Assembly (NCBI GenBank): GCA_963843645.1
Contig: CAWJLE010000003.1
Location: 62,001-126,000, forward strand
DNA from: CAWJLE01 sp963843645
Lineage (GTDB): Bacteria > Chloroflexota > Anaerolineae > DAOTYC01
DNA: 64,000 nt
Direction of reading: 5' to 3'
The translations under genes were made by a program, and so were the position numbers. This document shows, piece by piece, positions 34,612-42,764 of the stretch (its first letter is position 1; each line of letters starts with the position of its first letter). The notes beneath the pieces were generated by a model, which saw only the letters and a list, made by a program, of their open reading frames with translations, made no database searches and was not told where the DNA came from.

Positions 34612-35761
34612 ATTCGAACACTCTCTTGTATACGGTGCTCTTCATCCGCCTTTGGATAAAAGCTTCGAGCCTACCTCGTGTTACTTCCTGACGCACGCGC
34701 TTTGCCTCAAAATTGAATGCGTACAGATTGTGACATGCGCGGCGGTGGACGTAATTGACTCCGCCACGATCCTCCAAGTAATCCAAGTATGCAAATGCGT
34801 CGTTAGCAGAGACCATGGGCCAGGTGTCCCCAGTGTCCCAATCTCGGACGGCGAAACCTTCTTCCCCGGCAAGGCACAGCAAATGCTCGGCGAAATTCCG
34901 ACGAGTTCGTTCATATTTGAGAGGGTCACGGGCAGACTCCATCGCGGACAGCCTAGTCAGGTGGAACCCGGGCAACTGGACCTGCTTGAAAGCTGCACTC
35001 ATGATCCACGTTTGCGAATCCACCGTATCGGCCCCGCAGTAAAAAGCAAACAGCATGAGTAGTGCTGACCCTAAAGAGAAGCAGTGAATGTGAGCTTGGG
35101 GCAACAATTGTCGAACTGCGGCAATCACATCAATAACTGTTCGTTTGCTGCCATTCAATGCTAGCGGAGCTAGACTGCCAATGCCCACAAGATTCGGTTC
35201 TCGGCCCAGGATATTCGTGATGTCAGTCAACGACCGTTCTAAAGCGGCGGGAGTGTGGCCGTGGAGCACGGGCATGAGCTGAAAGAAGTCTGGAATATTA
35301 TCGCTTCGCTGTGCCAGAGCCTCGACCATCGCTTGCGTGTTGGCTCGAGTGTTCTCCCAACGAGCGTCGATTTCTTCCAACGTTGCATTTGCGGGAAAAG
35401 GATGATCTAAGACGACGGATACGTCGACTGCCAGGTCAAGCCCGATCTTGAGAACATCGACAGCTGTAATACCGATTTCTTTGTGCTGCATGAAGTTAAA
35501 AGCTCCCGAGTCGAGGATCAACGGGCCTCTGAATTCGACGTACTCGTGAAGCTTGCCTTCGTTCCTGATGATGCTGTTCGCAATTACTCTGGTTCGTCTG
35601 TTACCCAATAGGTCGTAAGCATTGAGCAGCAATGCTTGAGTATCGGTTATGGCCCACGGGTGGCAACGTAGGCCTGCTCGCGGATAGTCACCGATCCGAT
35701 AGCTGGCAAATATGTTTGGTACTTCTATGGTCTTGGCACCAATATTCTTGACTCGATCACG
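34550..35761 (-). CDS. tRNA-guanine transglycosylase superfamily enzyme (ArcTGT/DpdA-like)
   Basis: A 403-residue enzyme of the base-exchange TGT superfamily, which swaps guanine for a 7-deazaguanine in tRNA or, for DpdA, in DNA. LILDSGAFNFM (Asp86) matches the general acid/base loop of archaeosine TGT. VSVVLDHPF, FFQLMPVLHG and LVGIGSLAP match the substrate-pocket loops. GADTVDSQTW places the nucleophile candidate at Asp250, close to its position in archaeal TGT. The usual C-x-C-x2-C zinc site is absent, and HRRACHNLYAFNFE may replace part of it. No PUA tail for tRNA is seen. Start 35761 overlaps the ATPase stop by five bases. DNA as substrate is inferred from the island context. Confidence 0.75.
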   Translation of the reverse strand, partial: RDRVKNIGAKTIEVPNIFASYRIGDYPRAGLRCHPWAITDTQALLLNAYDLLGNRRTRVIANSIIRNEGKLHEYVEFRGPLILDSGAFNFMQHKEIGITAVDVLKIGLDLAVDVSVVLDHPFPANATLEEIDARWENTRANTQAMVEALAQRSDNIPDFFQLMPVLHGHTPAALERSLTDITNILGREPNLVGIGSLAPLALNGSKRTVIDVIAAVRQLLPQAHIHCFSLGSALLMLFAFYCGADTVDSQTWIMSAAFKQVQLPGFHLTRLSAMESARDPLKYERTRRNFAEHLLCLAGEEGFAVRDWDTGDTWPMVSANDAFAYLDYLEDRGGVNYVHRRACHNLYAFNFEAKRVRQEVTRGRLEAFIQRRMKSTVYKRVFEYAMEKLADTGGSGVSHPDSP

Positions 35762-36915
35762 CTTCATTGGCCTGCTCAATGGTTTCCTGAAAGCGCTTTC
35801 GCATTCTTGGTAGGAAGTAACCCGGTAAAACATTTAGGCTCTGCCGCTTCACTTCCGTGTCTAGATTCTGATACTCTTCGGACACAATCTCGGGGGATAA
35901 CGGATCTATCGACTGGACGACGGAATCATCGGGCTGCTGTCCCTTGGCGATGAAGTAGCGTTCGTGGCCGGCTCGCACGTAATCTTCCACGTAAGTCATT
36001 GCCATTTGAAGGGTGTCTATTGGCTCCAAGCGAAAGGATTCACCCAGGCGACGCAGGATTGCTGGGTATTGCTGCAGGTCCCTCGGCTCGGGAATCGTGG
36101 CGATCACAAAGAGGACCGACTCGTGCAGTGTATCTAGCGCATGCCTGAGGTCCTGAGCATATCTTGCCTGGCGAGCGCGAGTAAGGCCTTCGAAGATTTC
36201 TTCAAACTCATCGAATAGCAGCACTATTCCCTCACATAATCCGACTCTCCTTAGTACCCTAATGAATCCATCCAAGAACCTTATCGCCAGTGAGGCATTG
36301 CTGACATCCGAAAGAGATCCACCGAGATGCTTTCTGTCTTCCGCGGAGACCTTACGCCCTCGAAGCCAACTCTCAAACGCATCTCTGCGACGCTGTTCGT
36401 AGGGATCGAATAGCATGCCAGGCTGATGAACGATTGGTCTTAGTGCGGACAACACTTCGCCGGCCGATTGGATTTCCTGGGACAGTGCATCGACCAAGGT
36501 CGCATCTGTTCGTAATTTGGTGACCAGATCGCTCAAGAAGAGATCGAGAAGTTGCTCAACAATCTGTTCATGGATGGCGAAGTAATCATCGCCGGGCGCC
36601 GAGATATAAATTGGATAGACTGGCTGCTGTATTTCGGCCCGAAAGTCGCGCTTTGTCAGTTAGTTGTTCGAAATACCTCAAAACGTTCGTCTTGCCGGCT
36701 CCGGATTTGCCATCGATGCGAAGCGTTTTGGTCTCGCCTCCGAGGTTGCGCAGGGCGTTCACAAATGCCTTTTTCAGCTGATCCTGATCTGTGCAAACAT
36801 CAAAGCGAGTGTCGCCATATCCAGGAAAGGGGTTCTCAAGGAGGTGATGATGTTCGAAGGGATTGGCTTTTGCAGCGGCTGGTTCAAACAAACTCAGATC
36901 ACTGGCAAGCGTCAT
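35757..36915 (-). CDS. P-loop ATPase of the island, frameshifted
   Basis: About 385 residues. The first frame (36915 to about 36650) carries Walker A in RIDGKSGAGKTNVLRYFEQL. A one-base shift near CTAACTGACAAAG leads to TKRDFRAEIQQPVYPIYIS, then Walker B in GIVLLFDEFEEIFEGLTRAR and a sensor-like IATIPEPRD. The layout is of an ORC/BREX-type AAA ATPase that opens with a region binding a partner. Overlaps with both neighbouring genes show coupling. It could drive loading of the modification or nuclease component onto DNA. The shift is probably an error, as the domain is otherwise complete. Confidence 0.7.
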
Positions 36916-37843
36916 GTTGAGGTTCCTCCCATCGGAGAAGTTTCACGATACGTTCACCAATTCGTACTCCGTCTTCCAAGTAGCGGTACTCTAACCACCC
37001 TGGCCTCGCTGGTCTGATGGTCCCATTTTTCGAATCATTCAAGAACTGCGCAGCGCGTCTTTCCTTTTCTACGGCGGAGCGTGGACGTACTGTTGTTATT
37101 CTAAAGAGACGCGATGGCTGGCGGATAGTCGCTGGACCAACAACTAGGAGATCAGGTTCTTCTTTGATTAGAGCATTCAAGTTGATTTCAAACGCTTGAA
37201 AGGAGATCTTGAGCCGCCGGCATACGATGTCCGCCAGACGACCAATGTTGGCATACCCAGAAGCTTTGTCAACTTCAGTATAACCTCTCCAACAAGCGTC
37301 TTTAAACTCCATTAGAGATAACTGTGTATCATCCCAACACCCCCCCCAATAGACAGTCTCCTCAAAGGGCGAAAAATACGCCTGCCCAACGGCCACTGCC
37401 CACATACGAAAGGTGTCAAACGCAACGAAAGTAATGTCGTATTTCTTTTTCAATTCAGTACCGAGTGCCTTTTTTGCCGCCTTATCACTGCGGGCGGGAA
37501 TGCGAATCGCACTTTCTTCACTAAGACAAAGCAGGAAACGACGATAGGGAGGGTAGGTCAGTGCTCTGTTTATCTTGAACAAATTACCGCTGTCCCAGGC
37601 GAAGATAAACTCCCTGTACTGATGTGTCAAATGTAATTCCCCGTGATCGATACCTCCAGGTGCGATCCATCCCGATGACAAGAGAAGGCGTAGAACATCA
37701 CCCGCGCGTCGTGCCAGATCTCTGGCGTCCGTCTGTTCGCTGATGATGCGTCTGAAGGAGCAAAGCGCCAACTCATTTCCGGTCTGAGACTCCTCAATTG
37801 CGTCCAGGATGGACAGGAGCTTATCAAGAGAGAGTGGATCCAA
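36899..37843 (-). CDS. Uncharacterised island protein with winged-helix-like N-terminus
   Basis: A 314-residue soluble protein. Residues 1-80 are helical and end in VLRLLLSSGWIAPGG followed by HLTHQYREF, like a winged helix. The rest is mixed alpha/beta (KKYDITFVAFDTFRMWAVAVG; EEPDLLVVGPATIR) and unrecognised. It overlaps the ATPase start by 17 bases and lies three bases after the PIN-like gene, so it is part of the same operon. It may be the DNA-recognition or adaptor subunit. It could correspond to one of the unnamed dpd proteins, which I cannot test here. Confidence 0.6.
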   Translation of the reverse strand: MDPLSLDKLLSILDAIEESQTGNELALCSFRRIISEQTDARDLARRAGDVLRLLLSSGWIAPGGIDHGELHLTHQYREFIFAWDSGNLFKINRALTYPPYRRFLLCLSEESAIRIPARSDKAAKKALGTELKKKYDITFVAFDTFRMWAVAVGQAYFSPFEETVYWGGCWDDTQLSLMEFKDACWRGYTEVDKASGYANIGRLADIVCRRLKISFQAFEINLNALIKEEPDLLVVGPATIRQPSRLFRITTVRPRSAVEKERRAAQFLNDSKNGTIRPARPGWLEYRYLEDGVRIGERIVKLLRWEEPQHDACQ

Positions 37844-37846
37844 GAG

Positions 37847-38929
37847 TCATTGCTCCTGTATTTCGAGGACATCGTGCGCGAAGAAACCTCCACGTGCCGC
37901 ACAGTAGTAGCACAATCGGTAAGACCGATTTAGGGTTTTATTCCGTACAAATATCGTGCTGAACACCTGTGTTAGGTCCCATAGTAGACAATGCAAAGAG
38001 GCCAGCACAAAGGATCCATTCACGGAATCGTACCGAATCGAGTCTAATTTGTCTGGCAGACGTGGAGCCTCAATATACAAGCTGTTAACATTCTCCAGTG
38101 TTGCGAGCGAAGCCACATCCTTGTCAGCGGTGAGCAGATACACTCCTTTGTTGAGACTGCGCTCACGTTTGAGGTTCTTCACGCTCTCTATGATTAACCG
38201 ATCAATCTTCGACTCGCCATCCGTTTTTCCAAGTGACTCCGGTAATGCGGTGAGTACCTCCAAAGGCTGCGAGGCCTTGATGTACGTCAGTTCCCGACTG
38301 ATGCAGGACACCTGAGGACGTTTTCCCAGAACCTCGCACTTATTAAGGTTTGTCTCCGTTGGTGGATGGTCTCTAACGTCCTTCCAGATGTTCTTGAGTC
38401 TCGCCACCGCCTCTTGGATTTCTATCATCACGAAAACTGGAACGACCGTCCAAACTGCGACTGTTGGCAAAGCCTTACACAGAAAAGAAACAGCTCCCCT
38501 GCGCAATGCCCCGGTATCGACGACCAGAATCAAATAGCGATGTTTTGAGAGTTCATTGAGGATGGTCCGATAGTCGGTACAATTGGCTTGCTCCTGCATT
38601 AGGCGTAAGACTGGTCTGAGCAAACCACTGCGCATGAGACTATCTCTGAGCTCGTCAATTATATAGTGTTTGGCGCGTGTCGCTGGTTCGGAGTCTTTCT
38701 TCAACTGGGAAAAGCGAGTCGTGATCTGTTCCCCGTTGATTGGATAAAAGGTGAACGGCAAGATCGGATACTTTTCTGCCGTTGACTGATCGTAGTCAAT
38801 TGTGATCTGACCCAGCTCCACGGCCTCGTTTTCTCCTAAATGAGTCTGATCAGAATACGAAATCTCCCATGCCCCTGAGAACCTATACTCGGCCGCGAAT
38901 TCGTCAAGCAAGATTGCCCTACTCGTCAT
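37847..38929 (-). CDS. PIN-like nuclease domain protein of the island
   Basis: A 360-residue protein. The middle holds a PIN-type Mg-nuclease pattern: YLILVVDTGALRRGAVSFL (first Asp), VWTVVPVFVMIEIQEAV (conserved Glu), and VYLLTADKDVASLATLE (paired Asp residues). An N-terminal region of about 120 residues is unrecognised, and the C-terminus carries CYYCAARGG. PIN domains cut single-stranded RNA or DNA. In this operon it is the obvious candidate effector. It overlaps the upstream gene by 11 bases. Confidence 0.65.
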   Translation of the reverse strand: MTSRAILLDEFAAEYRFSGAWEISYSDQTHLGENEAVELGQITIDYDQSTAEKYPILPFTFYPINGEQITTRFSQLKKDSEPATRAKHYIIDELRDSLMRSGLLRPVLRLMQEQANCTDYRTILNELSKHRYLILVVDTGALRRGAVSFLCKALPTVAVWTVVPVFVMIEIQEAVARLKNIWKDVRDHPPTETNLNKCEVLGKRPQVSCISRELTYIKASQPLEVLTALPESLGKTDGESKIDRLIIESVKNLKRERSLNKGVYLLTADKDVASLATLENVNSLYIEAPRLPDKLDSIRYDSVNGSFVLASLHCLLWDLTQVFSTIFVRNKTLNRSYRLCYYCAARGGFFAHDVLEIQEQ

Positions 38930-39335
38930 CGGATATCCTCACTCTAAAGGCGGCATTTGGTACATGGTTATGTGAGATCTCATCGACGACGGCTGCCAAT
39001 AGAGCACTGACTCGCAATGGTAGGACTAGTTCCAGGTCGGGAGCATCTTGATTTGAGGGGATATCATTAGCATTTTTCAGACCGGCGAGCCGTCTTGCCA
39101 TCCTGTCTCTCAAGGGATCGGGTAGATAGAAATCAATATGAACGGCAATCGGGCTAGGCTGTTCGGTCTCAGAATCATCTGAATCAAGCTTCCCTATTTC
39201 ACTCGCGAGCTGATCCAAGCGCACATCAATCTGCTCGATATCCTTCCATTGGTGAAACCCCAGCATCGAAATGCCTTTGACAACATACGTCACGATCTCT
39301 TTCTCACTTGAGGTGTCGACGACTTCAAACTTCAT
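38919..39335 (-). CDS. Uncharacterised island protein
   Basis: A 138-residue soluble protein from the ATG at 39335, the likely start because it overlaps the upstream stop by 11 bases; an in-frame ATG at 39446 lies deep in the upstream gene. It begins MKFEVVDTSSEKEIVTYVVK and has an acidic central linker. Not recognised. Coupled by overlap on both sides, so part of the same system. Confidence 0.6.
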   Translation of the reverse strand: MKFEVVDTSSEKEIVTYVVKGISMLGFHQWKDIEQIDVRLDQLASEIGKLDSDDSETEQPSPIAVHIDFYLPDPLRDRMARRLAGLKNANDIPSNQDAPDLELVLPLRVSALLAAVVDEISHNHVPNAAFRVRISDDE

Positions 39336-40101
39336 GGCCTTGGCCTCCCAGAACGCGCTGTGTTTGGACACCGAGCTGATTGAGAACTCGCCGCGCTTCT
39401 TTTGAGGTGAATGTGCTGACAGGGAGTCCAGTGAGTTTACTGACAAGCCATTTCGGGCTCACATGGCGGTCGTCTACGGGCACGACCCAATATCTGAAAC
39501 GATCAGCCCCCACAGCATTTACAGCCAGAGCCTCTTGCGCTCGTTCGAGTACTTGGGATGGAGTCAATTCTAGCGTTACTCGCCGTAAGGCAACTATCCC
39601 CCGATGTCCAATACTTTGTCGCTTCGGTTCAATGCTCTCGGGTTTGTCGTCCCAGAGCCACGCTTTCAATTGGGCTAGCCTAACGCCCTGTGGCCCATCG
39701 ATCCTAGTCACGGGAATCCTGTCCGGGAGGAAATCCAGCCAACCTTCAAATCCAGTAAGATACCGGCTGCCCAGTGCCAGGCAAAATTCGGAATAACCAA
39801 CTCGGATGATCTCGGCGAAACTCGCCATGACCCGACAGTGTAGTTCTTTCGCGCGTTCCGGGGTCATGATTTGATCGTAGAAAGCGACAGGATGCTGGGC
39901 TGAGATCAAGCCGTACATCGCGGAAAAAATGAAAACATCAAGTTGCTGCCCAGCCTCAGGGCGTTTCCGGAGGAAGCGGCGAAGCACGTGAAAAGCAGGG
40001 CCGTCATACCGTTCTATTGCTGGGAGTGCGTCAGGATCGCAACGTTTTCGTCGCGAACAGCTTATGATTAAAAGGCGACGGGCAGAAACCACCAGTGTCA
40101 C
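39325..40101 (-). CDS. DUF6884-like protein of the island
   Basis: A 258-residue protein. The N-terminal RLLIISCSRRKRCDPDALPA, then ERYDGPAFHVLRRFL, and FIFSAMYGLISAQHPVAFYD, match the DUF6884 pattern (S/P-C-S-x-x-K and S-x-x-Y/H-G-L). That fold is related to domains seen in archaeosine synthase and in phage and defence proteins tied to 7-deazaguanine or nucleotide chemistry. The C-terminus (VSPKWLVSKLTGLPVSTF) looks like a DNA-binding helical module. Start and stop overlap neighbours by four and eleven bases. A role in processing the modified base is inferred from context. Confidence 0.6.
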   Translation of the reverse strand: MTLVVSARRLLIISCSRRKRCDPDALPAIERYDGPAFHVLRRFLRKRPEAGQQLDVFIFSAMYGLISAQHPVAFYDQIMTPERAKELHCRVMASFAEIIRVGYSEFCLALGSRYLTGFEGWLDFLPDRIPVTRIDGPQGVRLAQLKAWLWDDKPESIEPKRQSIGHRGIVALRRVTLELTPSQVLERAQEALAVNAVGADRFRYWVVPVDDRHVSPKWLVSKLTGLPVSTFTSKEARRVLNQLGVQTQRVLGGQGHEV

Positions 40102-40818
40102 TCCGTTAGCATCAGAGGGTTAAACCGAGTATTGTAGTCGTACTGGTCCGTACCTTCTTGCGCCTTGAGAAAGCTAACCAGCCAGTACGTAAGTGGCGTG
40201 ACCGCTGCCTCATATAGAGACTTCACTAACCACTGGGTCAAGATTGCTGACGCCAACCCAGATACCGGGATCATCCCAACAAATGCGATTGTAATGAAAA
40301 GAGTCGAGTCGAGTGCCTGGCCGACCAATGTTGATCCGATGGTGCGAGTCCACAACCAGCGACCCTTTGTAGCGATCTTCATTTTGGCGAGTACGAACGA
40401 ATTGGCAAACTCACCTACAAGGTAGGCCAAGAATGAGGCTCCTAGTAGGCGTGGCGTATAGCCCAGGATGCGTTCGTACGCTGATTGTCCATCCCAAAAC
40501 GAAGCGGCTGGCAAGGATTGGCCCAACCAGATCGCGGTCACAGCGACAAGGTTGCATGCGAAATCCCAGCCAGATCACTCGTCTAGCTCGACTATAACCA
40601 TAGACTTCGGTGAGCACATCACCGAAGATATAACTGATGGGGAACACCACAATTGCGGCCGGCAAAACTAAGCCAAAAACACTGACGAGCTTCACGGCCG
40701 TGATGTTCGCTGTGATTAGGCAGGTCACAAACATCGCAGTAATTATGTTGAACCACTGAGAATTCCTCGAAGGGGAAGGGGGGGAGACCTTCGTGATCGG
40801 GTTCGTCATCTTGTCCAT
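40098..40818 (-). CDS. VUT-family transporter (YhhQ-like, queuosine precursor), frameshifted
   Basis: About 240 residues with six hydrophobic helices. The first frame gives ANITAVKLVSVFGLVLPAAI and FPISYIFGDVLTEVYGYSRA, the family hallmark. The frame breaks at GATTTCGC near 40565; reading TT for TTT restores GFACNLVAVTAIWLG and the rest to 40098 (LGASFLAYLVGEFANSFVL). YhhQ-type proteins import preQ0/preQ1, the precursors of 7-deazaguanines. It is the first gene of the operon, so the system probably depends on salvaged precursor. The break is a likely homopolymer error. Confidence 0.85.
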
Positions 40819-40903
40819 TCTCCAGATGGTAGGCTATACTGACTATGCCGCGCAAAACGCACCAAGCATAGTAGGGCGATCTGTCGGCGTAGATTCTGGC
40901 ATA

Positions 40904-40932
40904 AGAATACTACAATCGGTTCACCCGTGCAA
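40904..40932 (-). promoter_or_regulatory. Possible promoter of the island operon
   Basis: On the minus strand TTGCAC (40932-40927) and TATTCT (40909-40904) have a 17-base spacer, about 85 bases before the transporter start. No other candidate is seen in the gap to sufS. Confidence 0.35.
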
Positions 40933-41179
40933 CAATCGTCGTTCGCCCGGGCTGGCTTTGACGTGTTGAAGGGCTCCTCTGAATCCCTCTTCCGCTCCGG
41001 CTTGTCTGCTAGGTGATGCGCCCGCGTGAGCCTACTTGGCAACTTTGCCGCCAGGATCGGGCCAAGCGGCCAGTCAAATAGGCACCTGACCCTTTGTCCT
41101 TGGACTACAGGACAAAACAGCGCAACGCTGGAGGCTCATCAAACCAGCCAGGGGTCGCTGCTACCGGGCTCTGTGTAAT

Positions 41180-41203
41180 CGCGCCCGCGCGACTCGAACC
41201 CGC
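41180..41203 (-). other. tRNA 3'-end-like segment, possible attachment-site scar
   Basis: On the minus strand GCGGG-TTCGAGT-CGCGC matches a T arm with one mismatch and a canonical T loop, followed by GGGCGCG. A matching CGCGCCC occurs about 56 bases upstream inside sufS, but no D arm or anticodon arm can be drawn, so it is not a tRNA gene. It lies at the edge of the modification island. Confidence 0.3.
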
Positions 41204-41215
41204 AACCCTCGCAGC

Positions 41216-42652
41216 CTACAGCGTGAAATACTGCTCGATGTCGGGCGCGAAGCCTTTGGCGCGGCAGGCGCCGCTGATCGGGTCCTGGATGTACTTGCCC
41301 TGGTACCTGCCGTGAGCGATGCGGTCGAGCATGTCCGTGAACCAATCGATCTCGGCCGTGGTGTTGTAACAGCCGAAGCTGACCCGGACCAGGCCCGGCA
41401 GATGTACCCGCGTGCCGTCCCGAATTTCCTGCTGGTACGCTTGCGCCTCCTCGCGGCCCACGCCGAGAATCTGCAGCATGTAGGGGTGCGCACAGAAGCA
41501 GCCGTTGCGGACCCCGATGCCGCCCTCTTCGCTCATAATGGCGGCGAGCAGGTAATGGTCCATCCCTTTCAGGTTGAGCGGCACCACGCCGACCTTCTCC
41601 GCGGCGCGGGCCGGATCGGTGATGCCGTAGACCCGCACGCCCTCGATGCCGGCGAGCCGGGACAGCAGGCGGGCCGTCAGCTTCGCCTCGTGCTCGGCGA
41701 GGGCGGGCATCCCGATCTCCTCCAGGCAGAGGATCGTCTTCGCCAGCGCAACCGCGCCGACCACGTTAGGGCTGCCGGCCTCTTCACGGTCGGGCAGGCC
41801 GGCCCACTTCACGTCGTCCACGGTCACGATGTCGACCGTGCCGCCGCCGACCACGTCGGGGTCGCCCTGCAGGAACGTTTCCGCCCGGCCGATGAGCGCG
41901 CCGGTGCCGAACGGCGCGTACATTTTGTGCGCGGACAGGGCCACGTAGTCCAGGTGCGCGGGATCGTCGTCGGGCCGCATGTCGACGGCTCGATGTGGGG
42001 CGAGCTGCGCCACGTCGGCGAGGATCTGCGCGCCGGCGGCGTGAGCCCACTCGGCGATCGAGTGCACGGGGTTGATATAGCCGGTGACGTTGGACGCGCC
42101 GGTGACCGCGACGAGCTTCACCCGCCCGGCGTATTGCTTGAGCAACGACTGCAGGTGGTCCAGGTCCAGCGCCCCGGTAGCCGTGACCTGCACGTGTTCC
42201 ACGTGGGCGCGGGCGCGCCAGGGCAACTCGTTGGAATGGTGCTCCAGCATGGTGGTGAGCACCACGTCGTCGCGCTGCAGCGGCAGGCGGCGGGCCAGCT
42301 TGTTGAGCGCCTCGGTGCTGTTCTTGCCGAAGATCACGGTGTTGGTGGCCGGGTCGGCGCCCACGAAACGGCAGACGATCTCGTGCGCTTCGTCGTACGC
42401 GCGGGTGGAGACCTGGCTCTTGAAGCCCGAGCCACGGTGGACGCTGGAGTACCACCCAAGGAATTCGTTCACCTTGTCCGCGACCGGGCGCAAGGAGGGC
42501 GTGCTGGCGGCGTTATCGAAATTGACGTAAGTGCGATGGGAGCCATCCAGCAGCGGCACTTCGACGTCGATGCCGACGATGTGCTCGCGGACGTTCTCGA
42601 CACTGAGCCGCGCATCGGATTGCACGGCAGACGACTGGAGTTTCGTGGCCAT
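41216..42652 (-). CDS. Cysteine desulfurase-like PLP enzyme (SufS/class V aminotransferase)
   Basis: A 478-residue class V aminotransferase fold enzyme. YVNFDNAASTPSLRPV at the N-terminus, VVLTTMLEHHSNELPWR and ALSAHKMYAPFGTGALIG, with the PLP lysine, are typical. GIGVRNGCFCAHPYMLQILG carries cysteines near the desulfurase position. The enzyme could supply sulfur for Fe-S or thio-cofactors, but the extended length leaves room for a related lyase. It is not next to other suf genes. It runs toward the modification island. Confidence 0.8.
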   Translation of the reverse strand: MATKLQSSAVQSDARLSVENVREHIVGIDVEVPLLDGSHRTYVNFDNAASTPSLRPVADKVNEFLGWYSSVHRGSGFKSQVSTRAYDEAHEIVCRFVGADPATNTVIFGKNSTEALNKLARRLPLQRDDVVLTTMLEHHSNELPWRARAHVEHVQVTATGALDLDHLQSLLKQYAGRVKLVAVTGASNVTGYINPVHSIAEWAHAAGAQILADVAQLAPHRAVDMRPDDDPAHLDYVALSAHKMYAPFGTGALIGRAETFLQGDPDVVGGGTVDIVTVDDVKWAGLPDREEAGSPNVVGAVALAKTILCLEEIGMPALAEHEAKLTARLLSRLAGIEGVRVYGITDPARAAEKVGVVPLNLKGMDHYLLAAIMSEEGGIGVRNGCFCAHPYMLQILGVGREEAQAYQQEIRDGTRVHLPGLVRVSFGCYNTTAEIDWFTDMLDRIAHGRYQGKYIQDPISGACRAKGFAPDIEQYFTL

Positions 42653-42686
42653 TTAAATCTGTCCTCCGATAATTGGAATTTTGGTG

Positions 42687-42716
42687 CGTAATCCGTAATG
42701 TGTAATCCGTAATGCG
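42687..42716. repeat. CGTAATCCGTAATG tandem repeat
   Basis: Two near-identical units (CGTAATCCGTAATG, TGTAATCCGTAATG) lie between sufS and ychF. The same motif family appears at 19287-19328 and 56133-56157. Confidence 0.6.
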
Positions 42717-42764
42717 CAAAACACCGCGTGGACGGGTGGCGGTCACGTGTCACGCATCACGCGC

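Larger units (their letters stand above)
40819..41215. other. Gap between the island operon and the sufS gene
   Basis: No gene is supported. It contains the candidate operon promoter and, at 41180-41203, a string resembling the T arm and 3' acceptor end of a tRNA on the minus strand. The rest shows no recognisable element. Confidence 0.5.

Noticed and set aside
40819..40960. preQ1 riboswitch before the VUT transporter
   Set aside because: No stem and A-rich tail of the preQ1-I type could be found in the leader.
41130..41230. A complete tRNA gene antisense to the sufS end
   Set aside because: The 7-bp acceptor and a T arm can be paired, but no D arm or anticodon arm fits; the 5' half is sufS coding sequence. 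Kept only as a possible scar.
41312..42691. A 459-residue plus-strand frame opposite sufS
   Set aside because: It is the antisense of an intact PLP enzyme, with His/Gly/Val-rich shadow composition.
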